The notes: a model not told the origin generated them from the letters alone. A stretch of 64,000 bases of DNA from Ampullaceana balthica (GCA_944989445.1 CALYLW010000011.1:2881501-2945500), one strand, 5' to 3'; counted from the first letter of the stretch, positions 34,824 through 46,217 are shown. Made by a program: numbers and translations.

Positions 34824-35345
34824 TACAGTGGAACCTCGGTATACGTCCTTAATCCGTTCCAGACACTTGAACGCATACCAAAAAGGACGTATACCAAACG
34901 TATTTTTACAATAAGAAATTGAAGGAAAATGATAAATCCGTTCCCATGAAAAAAGCGCATTGGTATTTTCATATTTATACATTTATTGACGTGGTTGTAT
35001 AAAATAATCTAAGCGCTGCTTAATATTAAAATACATATCGTAAGTAAAAAGAACTTACACACAAAAATACATTCTTCTGTTTTCCTGTTATCCACATCAA
35101 AAGAAATTTTTCAACATGCTCTAATGTCCCTGATCTTTGTTTTGTAATCAATTTAACCCCGTTCGCCCGTTAAATAGAGTCTTTGTTTTTCACAATCATA
35201 GAAGTCGTCATTCTTGACATGCTTCAATTAAGTCCCGCGACACTCACACCAATTTCATCGTATAAAACAATCTCTTTTTTCAACTCCATGGTCAACCTAA
35301 CAATTTTTTTTCTTTGCTTGGCTCCTCTCATTAACTTTCTTAGAA
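34824..35345 (-). mobile_element. Tigger/pogo-type element remnant
   Basis: At 34826 CAGTGGAACCTCGGTATACG follows TA, matching the terminal repeat type of pogo/Tigger elements. Inside the end, GGTATACGTCC (34838) and GGACGTATACC (34885) form a subterminal inverted pair. The right part encodes a decayed transposase N-terminus on the minus strand, which places the recognised terminus downstream of a large internal deletion. The other terminus was not found, so the element is truncated. Confidence 0.75.
35035..35331 (-). pseudogene. Tigger/pogo transposase N-terminal fragment (CENP-B-like HTH)
   Basis: Reading the minus strand from ATG at 35331, one frame gives KKIVRLTMELKKEIVL, then SMSRMTTSMIVKNKDSI, then LITKQRSGTLEHVEKFLLMW. 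This is the layout of the pogo/Tigger/jerky N-terminal DNA-binding region: a first helix-turn-helix with SMSR...I.KNK, then the start of the CENP-B-like second HTH with the acidic/aromatic LE..L..W pattern. Two in-frame stops interrupt it (after VSVAGLN and after KNKDSI) and it ends in unrelated sequence. The catalytic DDE domain is absent. Family assignment is from motif recall and is fairly sure; the gene is dead. Confidence 0.75.
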
Positions 35346-35407
35346 CTCAGAAATGAGTTTACTTTTAAAAATTACGAGAAAAAAACATAAAATCACTCGA
35401 CTAATGT

Positions 35408-35458
35408 GGCCAAAGCCCGAAGTACTTACAATTAACAATTGTATATCGGGCTTTGGCC
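35408..35458. repeat. Perfect 13-bp hairpin GGCCAAAGCCCGA
   Basis: GGCCAAAGCCCGA at 35408-35420 pairs with TCGGGCTTTGGCC at 35446-35458 across a 25-bp AT-rich loop. A further TTGGCCAAAG lies near 35489. It could be the end of an unrecognised TIR element between the Tigger remnant and the integrase remnant. Confidence 0.6.
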
Positions 35459-35814
35459 GGCCAATTCGCGAAGTGGCTGGGTATCCTTGGCCAAAGTCAA
35501 AGCTCGATCTGGTAGTGGAAGACTGCCCGGGTAGCGGTACATCTGTCGCTTCTAGTGTGTTGGCGTGTAAGTGTTAGGAAAAAGGGTGCCACCCTCTGAC
35601 GGTACTATAGCATTAGTCTGTCATTTTCGGAGAAGGTCCAGCCATTGTGACTAATTCTTATTATTCTGACACAGGGGTTTCATTGTGAGTACTGTGTTAC
35701 TCGTATTTATAACTTCTCAATCAATGTTTTCAGTTGACAGGATGGATAAGTCGTAGGGCACATATAGCCTGTTTAGGGGCTAAAGCAAAGGAGAAAAAAG
35801 AAAGTGTTGACCAT

Positions 35815-36612
35815 CGTCTTCTTTAAAAAAATGATTTTCTGGAAGTTAGCGGTAAAGAAAGAGTTATTGTGCCAGTAAATGAGACAATAGCGTTTTTTTG
35901 TACTATCTGCATTCAGAAGAACTTTTCGACATACTGCACGATACTCACATGAAAATTGGACTTGGAGGTCACACGCGGATGGAAAAGGACCTACAAACTA
36001 AGTACAGAATTTTCAACAAAGAAGTCATTACATTCTATCCACGCTTATGCACGCCATGTCAGATCAAAGTATCTAATCCTAAGAGAGGTCTAGTTTATAA
36101 ATCTTTGTTATTTAAAGAATTTAACTCGAGATGCCAGGTGGATCTGATAGACATGCAAAGTAGCCGTGACGGCGAGTATACGTTTATACTCAATTATCAG
36201 GATCATTTAACCAAGTTTGTATTATTGCGACCTCTTACAAGCAAAACTGCAAAACAAGTTGCTGCAGCTACTTGATGTCTTCCCCACCATAACAGCTCCA
36301 AGCGTGATTCAATCAGATAGTGAGAAAGATTTTGCGAACCAAATTGTAAATTAACTTAAGAACATGTGGCCTGAACTAAAACTGGTACCCAGAAAACCGA
36401 GGCATAGTCACAGCCAAGGTTCCGTCAAACGTCCCAACCAAGATGTTCAGAATTTGATGATGACATGGATGCAGACAAATGAATAAAAACATTGGACTGA
36501 GAGTCTCAGATTTGTTCAATTCTTGAAAAACCGTTATTTTCACTAAGACATTCAGAAGTCGCTAGATGAGGCCATGTTTTGCTGTAAAGCAAAAGTTGGG
36601 ATGAGTACCTAA
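35815..36612 (+). pseudogene. KRBA2-like / Ty3-type DDE integrase, broken
   Basis: A 125-codon frame at 35898-36275 contains an HHCC-type zinc-binding region (His14/His17 and His25, then CTPC at residues 51-54). It is followed by the integrase core start with VDLID (Asp82 as the likely first catalytic residue) and YQDHLTKFVLLRPL. Homology continues upstream to about 35815 in another frame and downstream after a frameshift near 36266, with QSDSEKDFANQ (second Asp). An expected Glu about 35 residues on is Lys (GSVKRPNQ). Several in-frame stops follow. The layout matches integrases of the KRBA2/GIN group derived from Ty3-like retroelements or Ginger transposons. No reverse transcriptase or LTRs are seen nearby. 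It is inactive by frameshift, stops and loss of the catalytic Glu. Confidence 0.78.
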
Positions 36613-37475
36613 AATACGCCAAGATATGGACTGATCTGTCAAGCGCTGACTCGTCCATCGGCTCGGTGTGTCATCCCAGCTGACATCACTGCGACTAAGG
36701 GAACTAATCCTGTCTGTCATGGGCTCATCACGCGGGGCGTACCTATAATAATCAGACATCGGAAAAATAACACCGTTCCCCACGACACCGACAGGAACCG
36801 GTGATCACCTATACCGGAAGTTATGTCTGGGACAGCTTTCATTTCCATATCGTGTGCTTCCGTTGAATAGATGGGCAGCTTCCTATTGATTGTCGCCATT
36901 ATGCCCTCTGTACGGCCTCGGTTGATGTTGTCAAGAAGGAAGAGCTGAGTACCAATGAGTTCATGAGATATAAGTCTAACATCCTGGTATTTTACATTTG
37001 AAATCTCTAAAAAATACTCATAAAAATTATAAACTAATATATATTTTTCCCTTCAACACGTTATTTATGGTAATGATAACTAGAAATGAAATACAACCAC
37101 ACGCATCTGTATTTACCCTGCGCTACTGGTAATGGTATACAGTTTTCAAAATATAAAGACATATGTCCCATGAAATGGAAAGATATGCTTGGTAGGTCGT
37201 GATAGCAATATCGTATAATTAATTATGTTTCATCAGGGTTGTTTGCCTTTTTTCGCAAAGAAACAAAATTTGGCAGAGAATATTGCACCTCAACACAATT
37301 TTTAAAAGTTATTATCAGGTGGACCCCGATGTACCACATCTCTTCCACTGCATGACAGCCACGAGAGGAATGGAAAGTGCAAGAAACCTAGGAGTGCAAG
37401 TTATTGCATCAGGAATCAGTTTTTCAGTATTCAGTTGGCAAACTATTGTTTTGTTTTGCCTCACTTGTAAGCACT
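36613..37475. other. Mostly unique sequence
   Basis: The first 300 bp are GC-balanced and may be remains of the integrase element, but I see no clear homology. The rest is AT-rich with no gene. Confidence 0.45.
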
Positions 37476-37581
37476 TTATCTTATCTTATCTTTTCTTATC
37501 TAATACATTAAAGACGCTTATTCGATACAGAAGATTAATGCGTCCTACACGTGTACATATTTTATGTCTTATCTTGCATTT
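37476..37581 (+). repeat. Dispersed repeat fragment, copy 2
   Basis: Counterpart of 2365-2458: TTATCTTATCTTATC, then GACGCTTATTCGATACAGAA, GATTAATGCGTCCTACACGT, and TATCTTGCATTTTT. The GACGC...GCGTC pair suggests a small stem at its 3' part. Confidence 0.6.
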
Positions 37582-38686
37582 TTAATTAGAGTTTTGAATT
37601 TTGATAGCGTATTAGTTTTCCTGGTATGTTCAGGCAACCCATAACACGCCCGCATGCCAGACGGGAAGAAAGATGATTTGTTTGTGTTTATCTTGCAGAT
37701 AGAAAAGTATTTTTCTTCCTTTGTCTTTCTGAGTGTTTTATTACAATTTTTAAAATGTTGTTTTCCAATACAAGTTATAATTTTATGCCTTATGTATTAT
37801 TACTTCTTACTTCTTTGCCCTTTGTTCTTATAGCCTAAGTGTTTCTAGATTTTGTTATTCAACAAATGTAGTTACTCTGTGACACGACTACATAATGTTT
37901 ATAAATATACTGATAGCTTTTTTTTGTTTGTTTTTAAACCTCAAGTTCTGCCTTTTAGATTATCAAACATTATTTTAAATTTCTATGTTTTATGTATTTT
38001 TAAATATATTTTTACATCTACATTTTAACGGGGCAAGTAGTGAATCCCTTTTTAAAAAAAAATGACATGAAATTGGCCTTGTCTGTGAAGTAGAAAAATT
38101 TAACAGTTACGGTGGCTATTCCAATCCATTAATTATGTGTACAAGTGCAAAGCAATCACAGATGTGTTCAACGTAGAGAAACTTTGACGCCACTAAGTGC
38201 ACCTGGCCAGCGAACAAGAGGGAATGAATGGAAAATCTGCCTCATTTATCATAGTTAGCGAGCTTACCTTTGAGCGTTTCTAGAAGGCTCCAGGGTTTTG
38301 CTATATCTATGTGTGGGAGGGGGGTGGTTGTAACAGTGTAACACGTGTTTATGTTATTATTTGTTTTGTTGAAATTAAACGAAGTCTTAAAAAAATTATT
38401 GTTATTATTATTATTCTCCTTTTATTGTTCATTAGTTATTAAACATTATGTTTTTTTAAAATAATAATTCTGTTACAACTACAAAACAATTTGCTTCTTA
38501 GATGATAATCGTACTCTTCTAAATGCTAAAGTTGACAGTTGCAAACGTTTCAATACATTACCACGTTAGCCAAGACATGAACTCAAAAATAAAATGTTTG
38601 CTACCTGAAATGTCAAAGAATTTTTGAGACTATATGTTACTTTCAGTTATTTGTTATATTAATTTTCTTTCATCGTTTTTTTCTGT
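37582..38686. other. AT-rich unique sequence
   Basis: T-rich with no gene; nothing recognised. Confidence 0.5.
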
Positions 38687-38950
38687 GGGGCCGTCCATAA
38701 AGTACGTCACGCTATATTTTACAATTTTACCCCCCCCCCTCCCCCGTCACAAACTGTCACAATCTTTGGACCCCCCCCCCTAAAGTACGTCACACTTTCG
38801 AACACAAATTTTGTTTTTTATTAACAAAATAATTAAAATTTAATATAAAACACCGTGACGTCACTCATGGCTGGACCCCCCTCTCCCTGTCACAAACTGT
38901 CACACTTTCTTACACCCCCCTGGAGCGTGACGTACTTTATGGACGACCCC
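38687..38950. mobile_element. MITE with GGGGCCGTCCATAAAGTACG termini
   Basis: Terminal inverted repeats of about 27 bp: GGGGCCGTCCATAAAGTACG then TCACGC on the left, and the inverse GGGGTCGTCCATAAAGTACG then TCACGC on the right, one mismatch. Flanks share TGT (38684-38686 and 38951-38953), a possible 3-bp target duplication. The interior contains C-runs and repeated GTCACAAACTGTCACA. It is 264 bp and non-coding. The superfamily is uncertain. Confidence 0.85.
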
Positions 38951-39026
38951 TGTTGATCCCACATTTTGTCACAGGTCTGCAGGGTTGCTCAAGCACAGCT
39001 GTGTTCTCATATAGACCCTTGCAATA

Positions 39027-39172
39027 CTACACACACACACACACACACACACGCTCACACTCACACTCACTTTCATACCCTCCCCCCACACACACACACA
39101 CTCACACGCACACACACTCAAACACACACACTCACACACACACACACACTCATACCCTCCCCCATACACACC
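39027..39172. repeat. (CA)n microsatellite, interrupted
   Basis: CA-rich tract with CTCACA and CCCTCCCCC interruptions. Confidence 0.95.
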
Positions 39173-39269
39173 CACACTAACTGAATGTAATAATTATGTT
39201 TTTTTTAAAATATATCAGATACTTTTTATGTCCGATATTGTAACAGGTCTTCGCGATACTTTCAGTGTA

Positions 39270-39690
39270 ATTTATTATAATTTCACAGCATGCCAGGTCT
39301 ATTAAATAACCGTTATCATGCCTTTTCCACAAAGATTCACAGGTGTTTTTAAGAGCGACTAATCTCGTCATCTCCTCCATGCTGATACAATTAGCCTCCT
39401 CGCGGTCCGAGAACTCCTTCATTAGTCTCACCCTTCGTGCCCAACAACGTGTCGTCTGCCAATAAAATGTGGCCACAGCTGAGTGAAGAGGTCTCCAATA
39501 GGCCCGGAGTGACTCGCCCAAATCATCGGCAGCAGCGCCAACTAAACATGTGCCCGACTTGCCACATTGCCCGCCGTCACCGGCCAGATGAAGACAAAAA
39601 GTACCCGGTGAAACGTCATCTTTTTACGCGACCGGTGACTTGTGACCTCATCAAAATTTCAGTGGCCGCCCTCATAAAGTCTTGGGGTTT
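39270..39690. promoter_or_regulatory. GC-balanced single-copy island
   Basis: CpG-containing sequence unlike the flanks, with CAATAAAA, GGCCGCCCTCATAAAG and GTGACTTGTGACCTCAT. A minus-strand frame of 114 codons crosses it but shows no domain. Could be cis-regulatory or an unrecognised exon; I cannot decide. Confidence 0.22.
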
Positions 39691-40215
39691 TTGAGTGCGG
39701 GTTTTTTTTGTTTTTGTTTTTTTGTTGTGTTTTTTTGGTTTGTTAGGGAGCAGCGGTGGGAACGGTTGGGGAGCCAATAGAGGGCGCTGGCTTATTTTAA
39801 CACTGCTCACATGATCTCCCTTATTCTACTCACCCTTCCTTAAAGTAAACGTCTCGGAATCTTGCCACAGTAATCGAACTTGTAATTTTACTGATGATTT
39901 GATGTAATGTAAAAGTAATGTGGTTAGACCGCGTACGGAGTAGACGTTTATTGTAGAATGTGTGTAACCATCTTCATGAAAGGGTACATTCTGTGTTGAG
40001 ATTTTTGTTGTTATCAAATCCGTTTCTTTTTCAACCCACCCCCACTGTCATTTTTTGAGTTGAGCAGAGTTGCCAGGCCATGGCACCACCTATTTGGTGT
40101 GGCTATTTAATCATGTTTGCGGTTTTCCAAACCTGATTAATGTACGTTGAGTAGGGTTAAATGGTGCAGTTTTAAAAAAAAACGAATTTAACACTGAATT
40201 AAGTCTTTCCTACAG
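39691..40215. other. Unique sequence
   Basis: T-rich tract at 39700-39745. Nothing else recognised. Confidence 0.5.
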
Positions 40216-40382
40216 TCTATGTTGAGTTAGTCAAACCAAGAAGCCAACCAATCCATGTTGATTTAGTCAAACCATGACGTCATTCAATCCATTTTGTTTT
40301 AGTCAAACCATGACGTCATTCAATCCATGTTGATTTAGTCAAACCATGACGTCATCCAATCCATTTTAATTAACCAAACTGT
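40216..40382. repeat. 36-bp tandem repeat carrying a perfect CRE
   Basis: Unit begins TCCATGTTGATTTAGTCAAA then CCATGACGTCATTCAA, about 4.6 copies. The palindromic CRE TGACGTCA occurs at 40275-40282, 40311-40318 and 40347-40354, exactly 36 bp apart. The first unit (40216-40251) has AGAAGCCA in its place and the last partial unit has TGTGACAA. Spacing of 36 bp is close to 3.5 helical turns. Confidence 0.92.
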
Positions 40383-41289
40383 GACAATAACAAATGAAGA
40401 TAAAGCTTCAACGATATGTGCATACCCACACTGTTCATTTCTCTCAAAGTTGTTTTTACATGGAAAGGGATATTTAAAATATGATTTACCCAAACCAGCG
40501 TTTCAAACACTGGCTGTGTACCTAAAAAGGTTTAACGTCTCCTTTTCCTACACTATATTAATGGCTCAATAACAGAACCCTTGACGCGTTGTGTAAAAAT
40601 GTTAATGAAACTAATAATGAGACTACAGTTTAGTATAAGTTATTTAAATGAATTTGTGTTGTTGTTTCAAAGTTCAAAAGATGGATCAAAGTGAATCTGC
40701 CACATGAATTGGAATAATTCTACTAAAAGACTTGAACTGACATTTTTTAAAAAATCTTTGATCTCTTTGATACTCATGTTTGTACACAATTCATAGATTG
40801 TGCCACTTATGTGTACATAATTCTTGGATCCTGTCTGGTATTTGTGCACAAGTCTTGGATCTTATCAAACTCTTGCAAGTATGTTACACTTTATCATAAG
40901 TTATATCGATGCATTTCAAAGCTGACATAACTCCTGTTAAAAGTTTGCGCTTGGCCATCGAAATCCGCGGTTATATAAAGGCCAGTTTCGACGTTGCACA
41001 AACTATTAATAATAAAGATTTATTTTTTAAAATATCGGTTAGGTTCAATGACTTGTTTTTAATTTATTAACACCGCAAGAATTAGAAAAATAAAAAATTA
41101 CCTTGAGAATTATTAGATACCTTTATTGTTTTTGTATTATTAAAATAAAAATTCTTTCCTTAACAAAAATTTAAGGTTTGTTCAAATAATTTGCGCAACT
41201 GGCTCGACTTTACTACCAATTTTATTTTCTCTCTAATGTGTTGCACCACTACAAAAATTAATAAAATGGAAACGCTACAACAACAAACT
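40383..41289. other. AT-rich unique sequence
   Basis: Nothing recognised apart from short duplicated strings (TTGTACACAATTCATAGATT and GTGTACATAATTCTTGGATC near 40780-40830). Confidence 0.45.
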
Positions 41290-41650
41290 AAGCAGCAGTC
41301 AGCCCTAAGGGAGATAAATCCACTTTGCCGACAGTAGACCATGTAACTTCACCAACGATAAATCGGAGGTGTGCATCAAAGTGCCACCTGCGACATCTTG
41401 ACATCACAAAACCATTGAGTCTCATCCGAGCTAATGCTGCAATGGGGCATAAATCGATCACCGCGCCGTGCTCAAGTGCGTAAACTTCGCTCTGCGCATC
41501 TGGTTTCGGCTTCCGGCATTTGAATATTTGGGCCAAGGGCTGGGAAACATATTTAACTTTTTAAAAAAAAATGTCACAAGAAATGCTGAGTCCCAGAAGG
41601 TAAATTCTTGGCCACGTTGGGTACAATTTCTTCCAAGGCAACTTTACATC
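41290..41650. promoter_or_regulatory. GC-balanced single-copy island
   Basis: Composition differs from the AT-rich flanks. It includes ATAAATCG/CGATAAATCGG, TGACATCACA and TTGGCCACG. Overlapping short frames lack domains. Regulatory role is only a suggestion. Confidence 0.2.
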
Positions 41651-41859
41651 CTTGCCATTTAGGCAGCTTTAGCTGTTCTCTTTTATTTATTTCTTGACAA
41701 TTTCAAAATGTCTTACTCTAAATTTCAAATGTCTAAAATATTTAAACGTGTCATTCGGATTTATTTTTTGTTAGTTTACTTTGTGTATGTAGAATAATAC
41801 TAAGTAACTCGCCTGCCTTTTTATGTCTAATGTTAATCCTTTACTTTGTTATGTATTAT

Positions 41860-42729
41860 TAAATCTTTTATATTAACTCGTGGTGTCTTCTTGCATGCTT
41901 GCTTGAGGCGGGCGGGCGGTGCCGAAAAAAATTTGGATCGATTTAACCCACTTCCTTGTAAGCTAGCGAACAGACTCGTACTGATGATAAAAATGATGTA
42001 TCAAAATTTCAGATTAATCGAATGTACCGTAATTAAATTAATGAATTTTTATGTTATCTTTCTTTATCCCTATGTAACATGTTAACTTTTTTCTGCTATA
42101 GTGTCGTGGTGCGTATTATATTGAACAACCTTTCCTGTCGCGCATAAGGTGCGTATTTTATTGACAATAAACATATTCCTGATCGGTGCGCATTATATTA
42201 AACATGTTTTACGACACATAACTACAATTTTGTATTTTTGGATTGTCTTGCGCTGCGTATTATAATGAACACAATCGCAATACCCGTGCTACGCTACGGG
42301 GTCGGTATAATAAAAATATCAATACTTTTGTATTCTCCTTTTTACCCAGGTTGAGTGATGATTTTGATATTAATGACTGCCGCTACTAATGAAAAGTAAC
42401 CTTTAAAAGTTCACAAAGGTACCCCTCTACATAAAAATAATAGTGCCTAAAATAAGCCCCAATCTTAACCCAGTGCATACATTTCTTCTTGTTTACATCG
42501 TTTCCTTTTCACAAATTATTATAAACTCAATCAATGAGGTCATGTCATATAATATTTTACGGCGAGACACACCACGCGCTCTGTTAATCTCGAAACCAAA
42601 TGATTATGATTTTACTTCTATATTTTCAATTTAAAAATAAAAATAAAAAATCAAGTGGCAGACGCGCTTAGGTGCAATATATATAGATCTAGGGATTCTT
42701 TTAGTGATGTCTCGTGCATAAAGGATTTC
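41860..42729 (+). mobile_element. Probable TIR-element family A copy d, expanded by internal sequence
   Basis: The left end TAAATCTTTTATATTA differs at two positions from the copy c terminus. GGCGGGCGGGCGG and TTTCAGATTAATCGAATGTA then CCGTAATTAAATTAAT follow as in other copies. The right end near 42712-42729 (ATGTCTCGTGCATAAAGGATTT) aligns with the copy c right end and its flank. Between 42095 and 42310 is an irregular repeat of GTGCGTATTATATTGAAC-type strings, ending in a CCCGTGCTACGCTACGGG hairpin-like sequence, perhaps a separate insertion. Confidence 0.55.
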
Positions 42730-43074
42730 TACTCAAAAACGTGTTTTTTTTAAACGGGTTTTTAAAATTTTTGTTATGATTCTGTTATTCCCCTTCTCGT
42801 TTATCTGTTTGTATCTATGACAAGAATCTTTATTATTTTTTTTTGTTTTGTATGTGTGTTAGATGGCCAGGGAATGTTTTAGGAATGCAAAGTTGACTTA
42901 CTTAACAAGTCATGTTTAGAGAGCTCTCATCAGAGAAACGCTCAGCTGGGGAGAATAAAGCAGCAACATGATGTATGGTCTGTTTTACGTCTCCTTTAAA
43001 TCCAGGTTTTCAATTTTGAATTCTTGGAAAAAACACTTTCTATGGATCGTACGAAATGGCGAGACAGACTCTCT
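42730..43074. other. Unique sequence before the 43-kb array
   Basis: A plus frame opening at 43024 leads into the next array. No domain recognised in its 17 unique codons. Confidence 0.5.
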
Positions 43075-43697
43075 GTTGGAGCACCAAAGACTAAATACAC
43101 AGCACCATCACCAAAGACTAAATACACAGCACCATCACCAAAGACTAAATTCACAGCACCATCACCAAAGACTAAATTCACAGCACCATCACCAAAGACT
43201 AAATACACAGCACCATCACCAAAGACTAAATACACAGCACCATCACCAAAGACTAAATTCACAGCACCATCACCAAAGACTAAATACACAGCACCATCAC
43301 CAAAGACTAAATACACAGCACCATCACCAAAGACTAAATACACAGCACCATCACCAAAGACTAAATACACAGCACCATCACCAAAGACTAAATACACAGC
43401 ACCATCACCAAAGACTAAATACACAGCACCATCACCAAAGACTAAATTCACAGCACCATCACCAAAGACTAAATTCACAGCACCATCACCAAAGACTAAA
43501 TACACAGCACCATCACCAAAGACTAAATACACAGCACCATCACCAAAGACTAAATTCACAGCACCATCACCAAAGACTAAATACACAGCACCATCACCAA
43601 AGACTAAATACACAGCACCATCACCAAAGACTAAATACACAGCACCATCACCAAAGACTAAATACACAGCACCATCACCAAAGACTAAATACACAGC
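43075..43697. repeat. 27-bp minisatellite, about 23 near-identical copies
   Basis: Unit AAAGACTAAATACACAGCAC then CATCACC. The only variable site is A/T in AAATACACA versus AAATTCACA; all other positions are essentially identical, implying very recent expansion or gene-conversion-like homogenisation. In one plus frame this gives KTKYTAPSP/KTKFTAPSP, in another QRLNTQHHH, and on the minus strand VFGDGAVYL. The KTK..APSP frame extends 17 codons upstream and about 53 codons downstream without a known domain. The variable site is non-synonymous in both plus frames, which argues against coding constraint. Confidence 0.97.
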
Positions 43698-44492
43698 CTT
43701 CTCCTTAACAACGCAAACAAGTAAACGGATAATTTACACCAATTTAACTTTACAACCCAAAAACTCGTATGTTTTACGTGCGAGAAGGATTTACAGGCAC
43801 ATATGGCAGGCAAACTTTCGGCGTACACAACGTCAAATATATTTACTTCGTCTTTGAACATGAATAGCAAACAGAAGGACATGTTAAAAGGCTCATACAG
43901 AAAATATCACCAGCACCCCCCCCCCAAATTCAAAACCCTGTAAGTGGTATATCTCACGGGCGTAAAAAAATGTCCAACGACTCACGCAACAACGACAGTG
44001 TCAAGATTTATATCAAAGATGAATGATGTCCCCTTGGATAATCCAGATGAAAGATATAAATGCGATTTTACGCTTACAATCCGAAAGAGAAAAGCTTAGG
44101 ATCGTGACTTAGTCCTAAGAATATCGCCACATTGTGACTGAGGTCATGTCTTAAAAATTGTTTTTATTTCATCTAAAATAATTTCCAATGAATTTCAATG
44201 GTGTCTCCACTTTTATATCTAGCATGTTACGCTATTTCTTCTTTCTGAAAACATATCTAACAGATGGGCCTGAATACCATCGACCTCTGTCTGCTGTTCG
44301 TACGAAGCATTTTTTTTTACCATATATTATCGTTTACATGTTTATTACTTGCCTCCTTCATCGTTTTCTTACATGTCCTCTTGATATTTTTTGACTTCTG
44401 TTCCGTGATATTTGCTTATGAAATTTTGTCAAATTTCTGTTTCTGACTCTCTGTTATAGGATCAAGGTGCCCATGTTTGTGTGTGTATGTCT
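43698..44492. other. Unique sequence
   Basis: C-run at 43916-43925. No gene recognised. Confidence 0.5.
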
Positions 44493-44535
44493 GTGTGTGA
44501 GTGTCTGTGAGTATGTGTGTGTGTGTGTGTGTGTG
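44493..44535. repeat. (GT)n microsatellite
   Basis: GT tract with GAGTGTCT interruptions. Confidence 0.93.
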
Positions 44536-45739
44536 AAAAGTACACAACACCTTTTCGGAATGATATGCACATCAAAAACTCGCCAATCAAAGACATACAA
44601 ATTAATACCAAAACACACAATCCGAATAAAATACTAATTTCAAGACACATCACTGGAGTGATATACTCATATCAAGACACACTAAACTTTAGACATACAC
44701 ACATCAAAACATGCCATTCAAACGACACACACATATCATAAAATACAATTCCCAATGACATTGAACACACCATTGAATGACATAACACGACCCCATGAAA
44801 GAGTCTGCTTATTATGCGAAGTTTTAATTCACTCTTCTCACGGAGAAATATGCAACCTGGAAGGTAATATATTATTCGGCAGTCACAGGCATTTTTTTTA
44901 AACTGCAAGAATGTCTGCCTGTGTCTAACAATACCTTCTCGTTATGAAGTTGTTTAATATTGCATGTGTTTAGAATAAGTAGCCGAAAGATTAACATGAT
45001 AAAATATTCAGGACCAATATGTTCTAAAAATTAAGATTCCTTTATGATTGCACTTTGCCACTTCAATATTTGCAGTTAGCTACAGCTAGAAGAAATGTTA
45101 CATAAAGGAGCCTTTTTTCTTTAAAATATTTTTAAATTCTCTTTATTAAATTGTTTTTTTTTCCTTCAGAATTCGGTTTTAGCTTTTGAGTAAGATCTGC
45201 TTCAGTAGAATACAAAGCTAGCTATAATTTGTAATTCTTTTTAATTTTCTTTTAATTGTGGGGTGCCACTTAAATCTTACTTACAGTACTAATGTTTAGT
45301 ATGTAAACTATGAATATCAAACTCGACAATGAAGAAAGGCAAAGGCAGGGTAAACGGACTTAGGGTTGAAGACCATATATATCATTTACAGGTACATACA
45401 TTTATGAAAAAAAAACGAATGTATGCCAATCCAAATTTTGACAAGGAGATGGTAATTGAGACAGCGCCTAAATTTTAAGCGAATATTCTAATGTGCAGCC
45501 CCTCCAACTCCTGACAAACACCTTGAGAAAATAACTAATCTTGTTTTTTATATGGATTACACACAAGTGAACTTTCCTTGAATAAAATTGGGATGGCAAC
45601 AAATTAAAAAGCACATAAATGTAAACATTACGAAGTCAAAAGAAGAAAAAAAAAGAAAAAAAGCGTCGCCCAATGGGTTGAAATAAAAATATTTCTGACT
45701 TCCTTGTATCTAAAGACAAAACTTCATCGGCTCCATCCA
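44536..45739. other. AT-rich sequence with an ACACA-rich left part
   Basis: From 44570 to 44790 CAAAACACAC/GACACAC/ACATCA strings recur irregularly, suggesting a decayed simple repeat. The remainder is unique and shows no gene. Confidence 0.45.
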
Positions 45740-45930
45740 TTAAAACAAAACGCTGCTAGCCTCGGGGGCCCGTCACGGAGAGACTTGAATTACACGGGAA
45801 AAGACAATAGGGAAACTTGTTGGCCAGTCAATCCCTCGCCTGACAGGCGATACATCTCGTCCGCATGAATCAAGAAGTGCTTCACATGGTGTTATGGATG
45901 ACACGTCAGGTGGACGTGGTCACCGTCTTT
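45740..45930. promoter_or_regulatory. GC-balanced single-copy island
   Basis: Contains TTGGCCAGTCAATC, CTGACAGGCG, ACACGTCAGGTGGACGTGG and a G-run at its right edge. No coding frame. Candidate regulatory sequence on composition alone. Confidence 0.2.
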
Positions 45931-46217
45931 TGGGGGGGGGGAGACACCTTTGGGAAGGGGAGATGAGGGGCTTTGTGGTCTTCTTTAAGTAAGTAAGTAA
46001 GAAGGGTGTGGTGTGTATGGGGGGTGGGGGCTTGTTTTCCCCTCGATGGTAGCTACCATGGGATCGTTGAGTAGGGATGATTGAAAAAAATATGCATAAA
46101 AAGGGGTAGGTCATTGTCTTGCTCTCAGATAAAGTGAAATAAACTTGAAAGCGCTCAACATTACGTTAAAGGGTTCTGAAATACAGTTACATAATTTTTC
46201 CTGAAAGACACTGTTAA

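Noticed and set aside
35898..36612. Intact integrase gene
   Set aside because: Frameshift, several stops and replacement of the expected catalytic Glu show it is a pseudogene.
39177..39521. 114-codon minus-strand frame as an exon
   Set aside because: No domain or homologue recognised; its 3' part runs into AT-rich sequence. Retained only as part of a composition island.
42095..42310. Separate Helitron 3' end at the CCCGTGCTACGCTACGGG sequence
   Set aside because: It is hairpin-like but no CTRR terminus follows at the right spacing and no matching 5' end was found.
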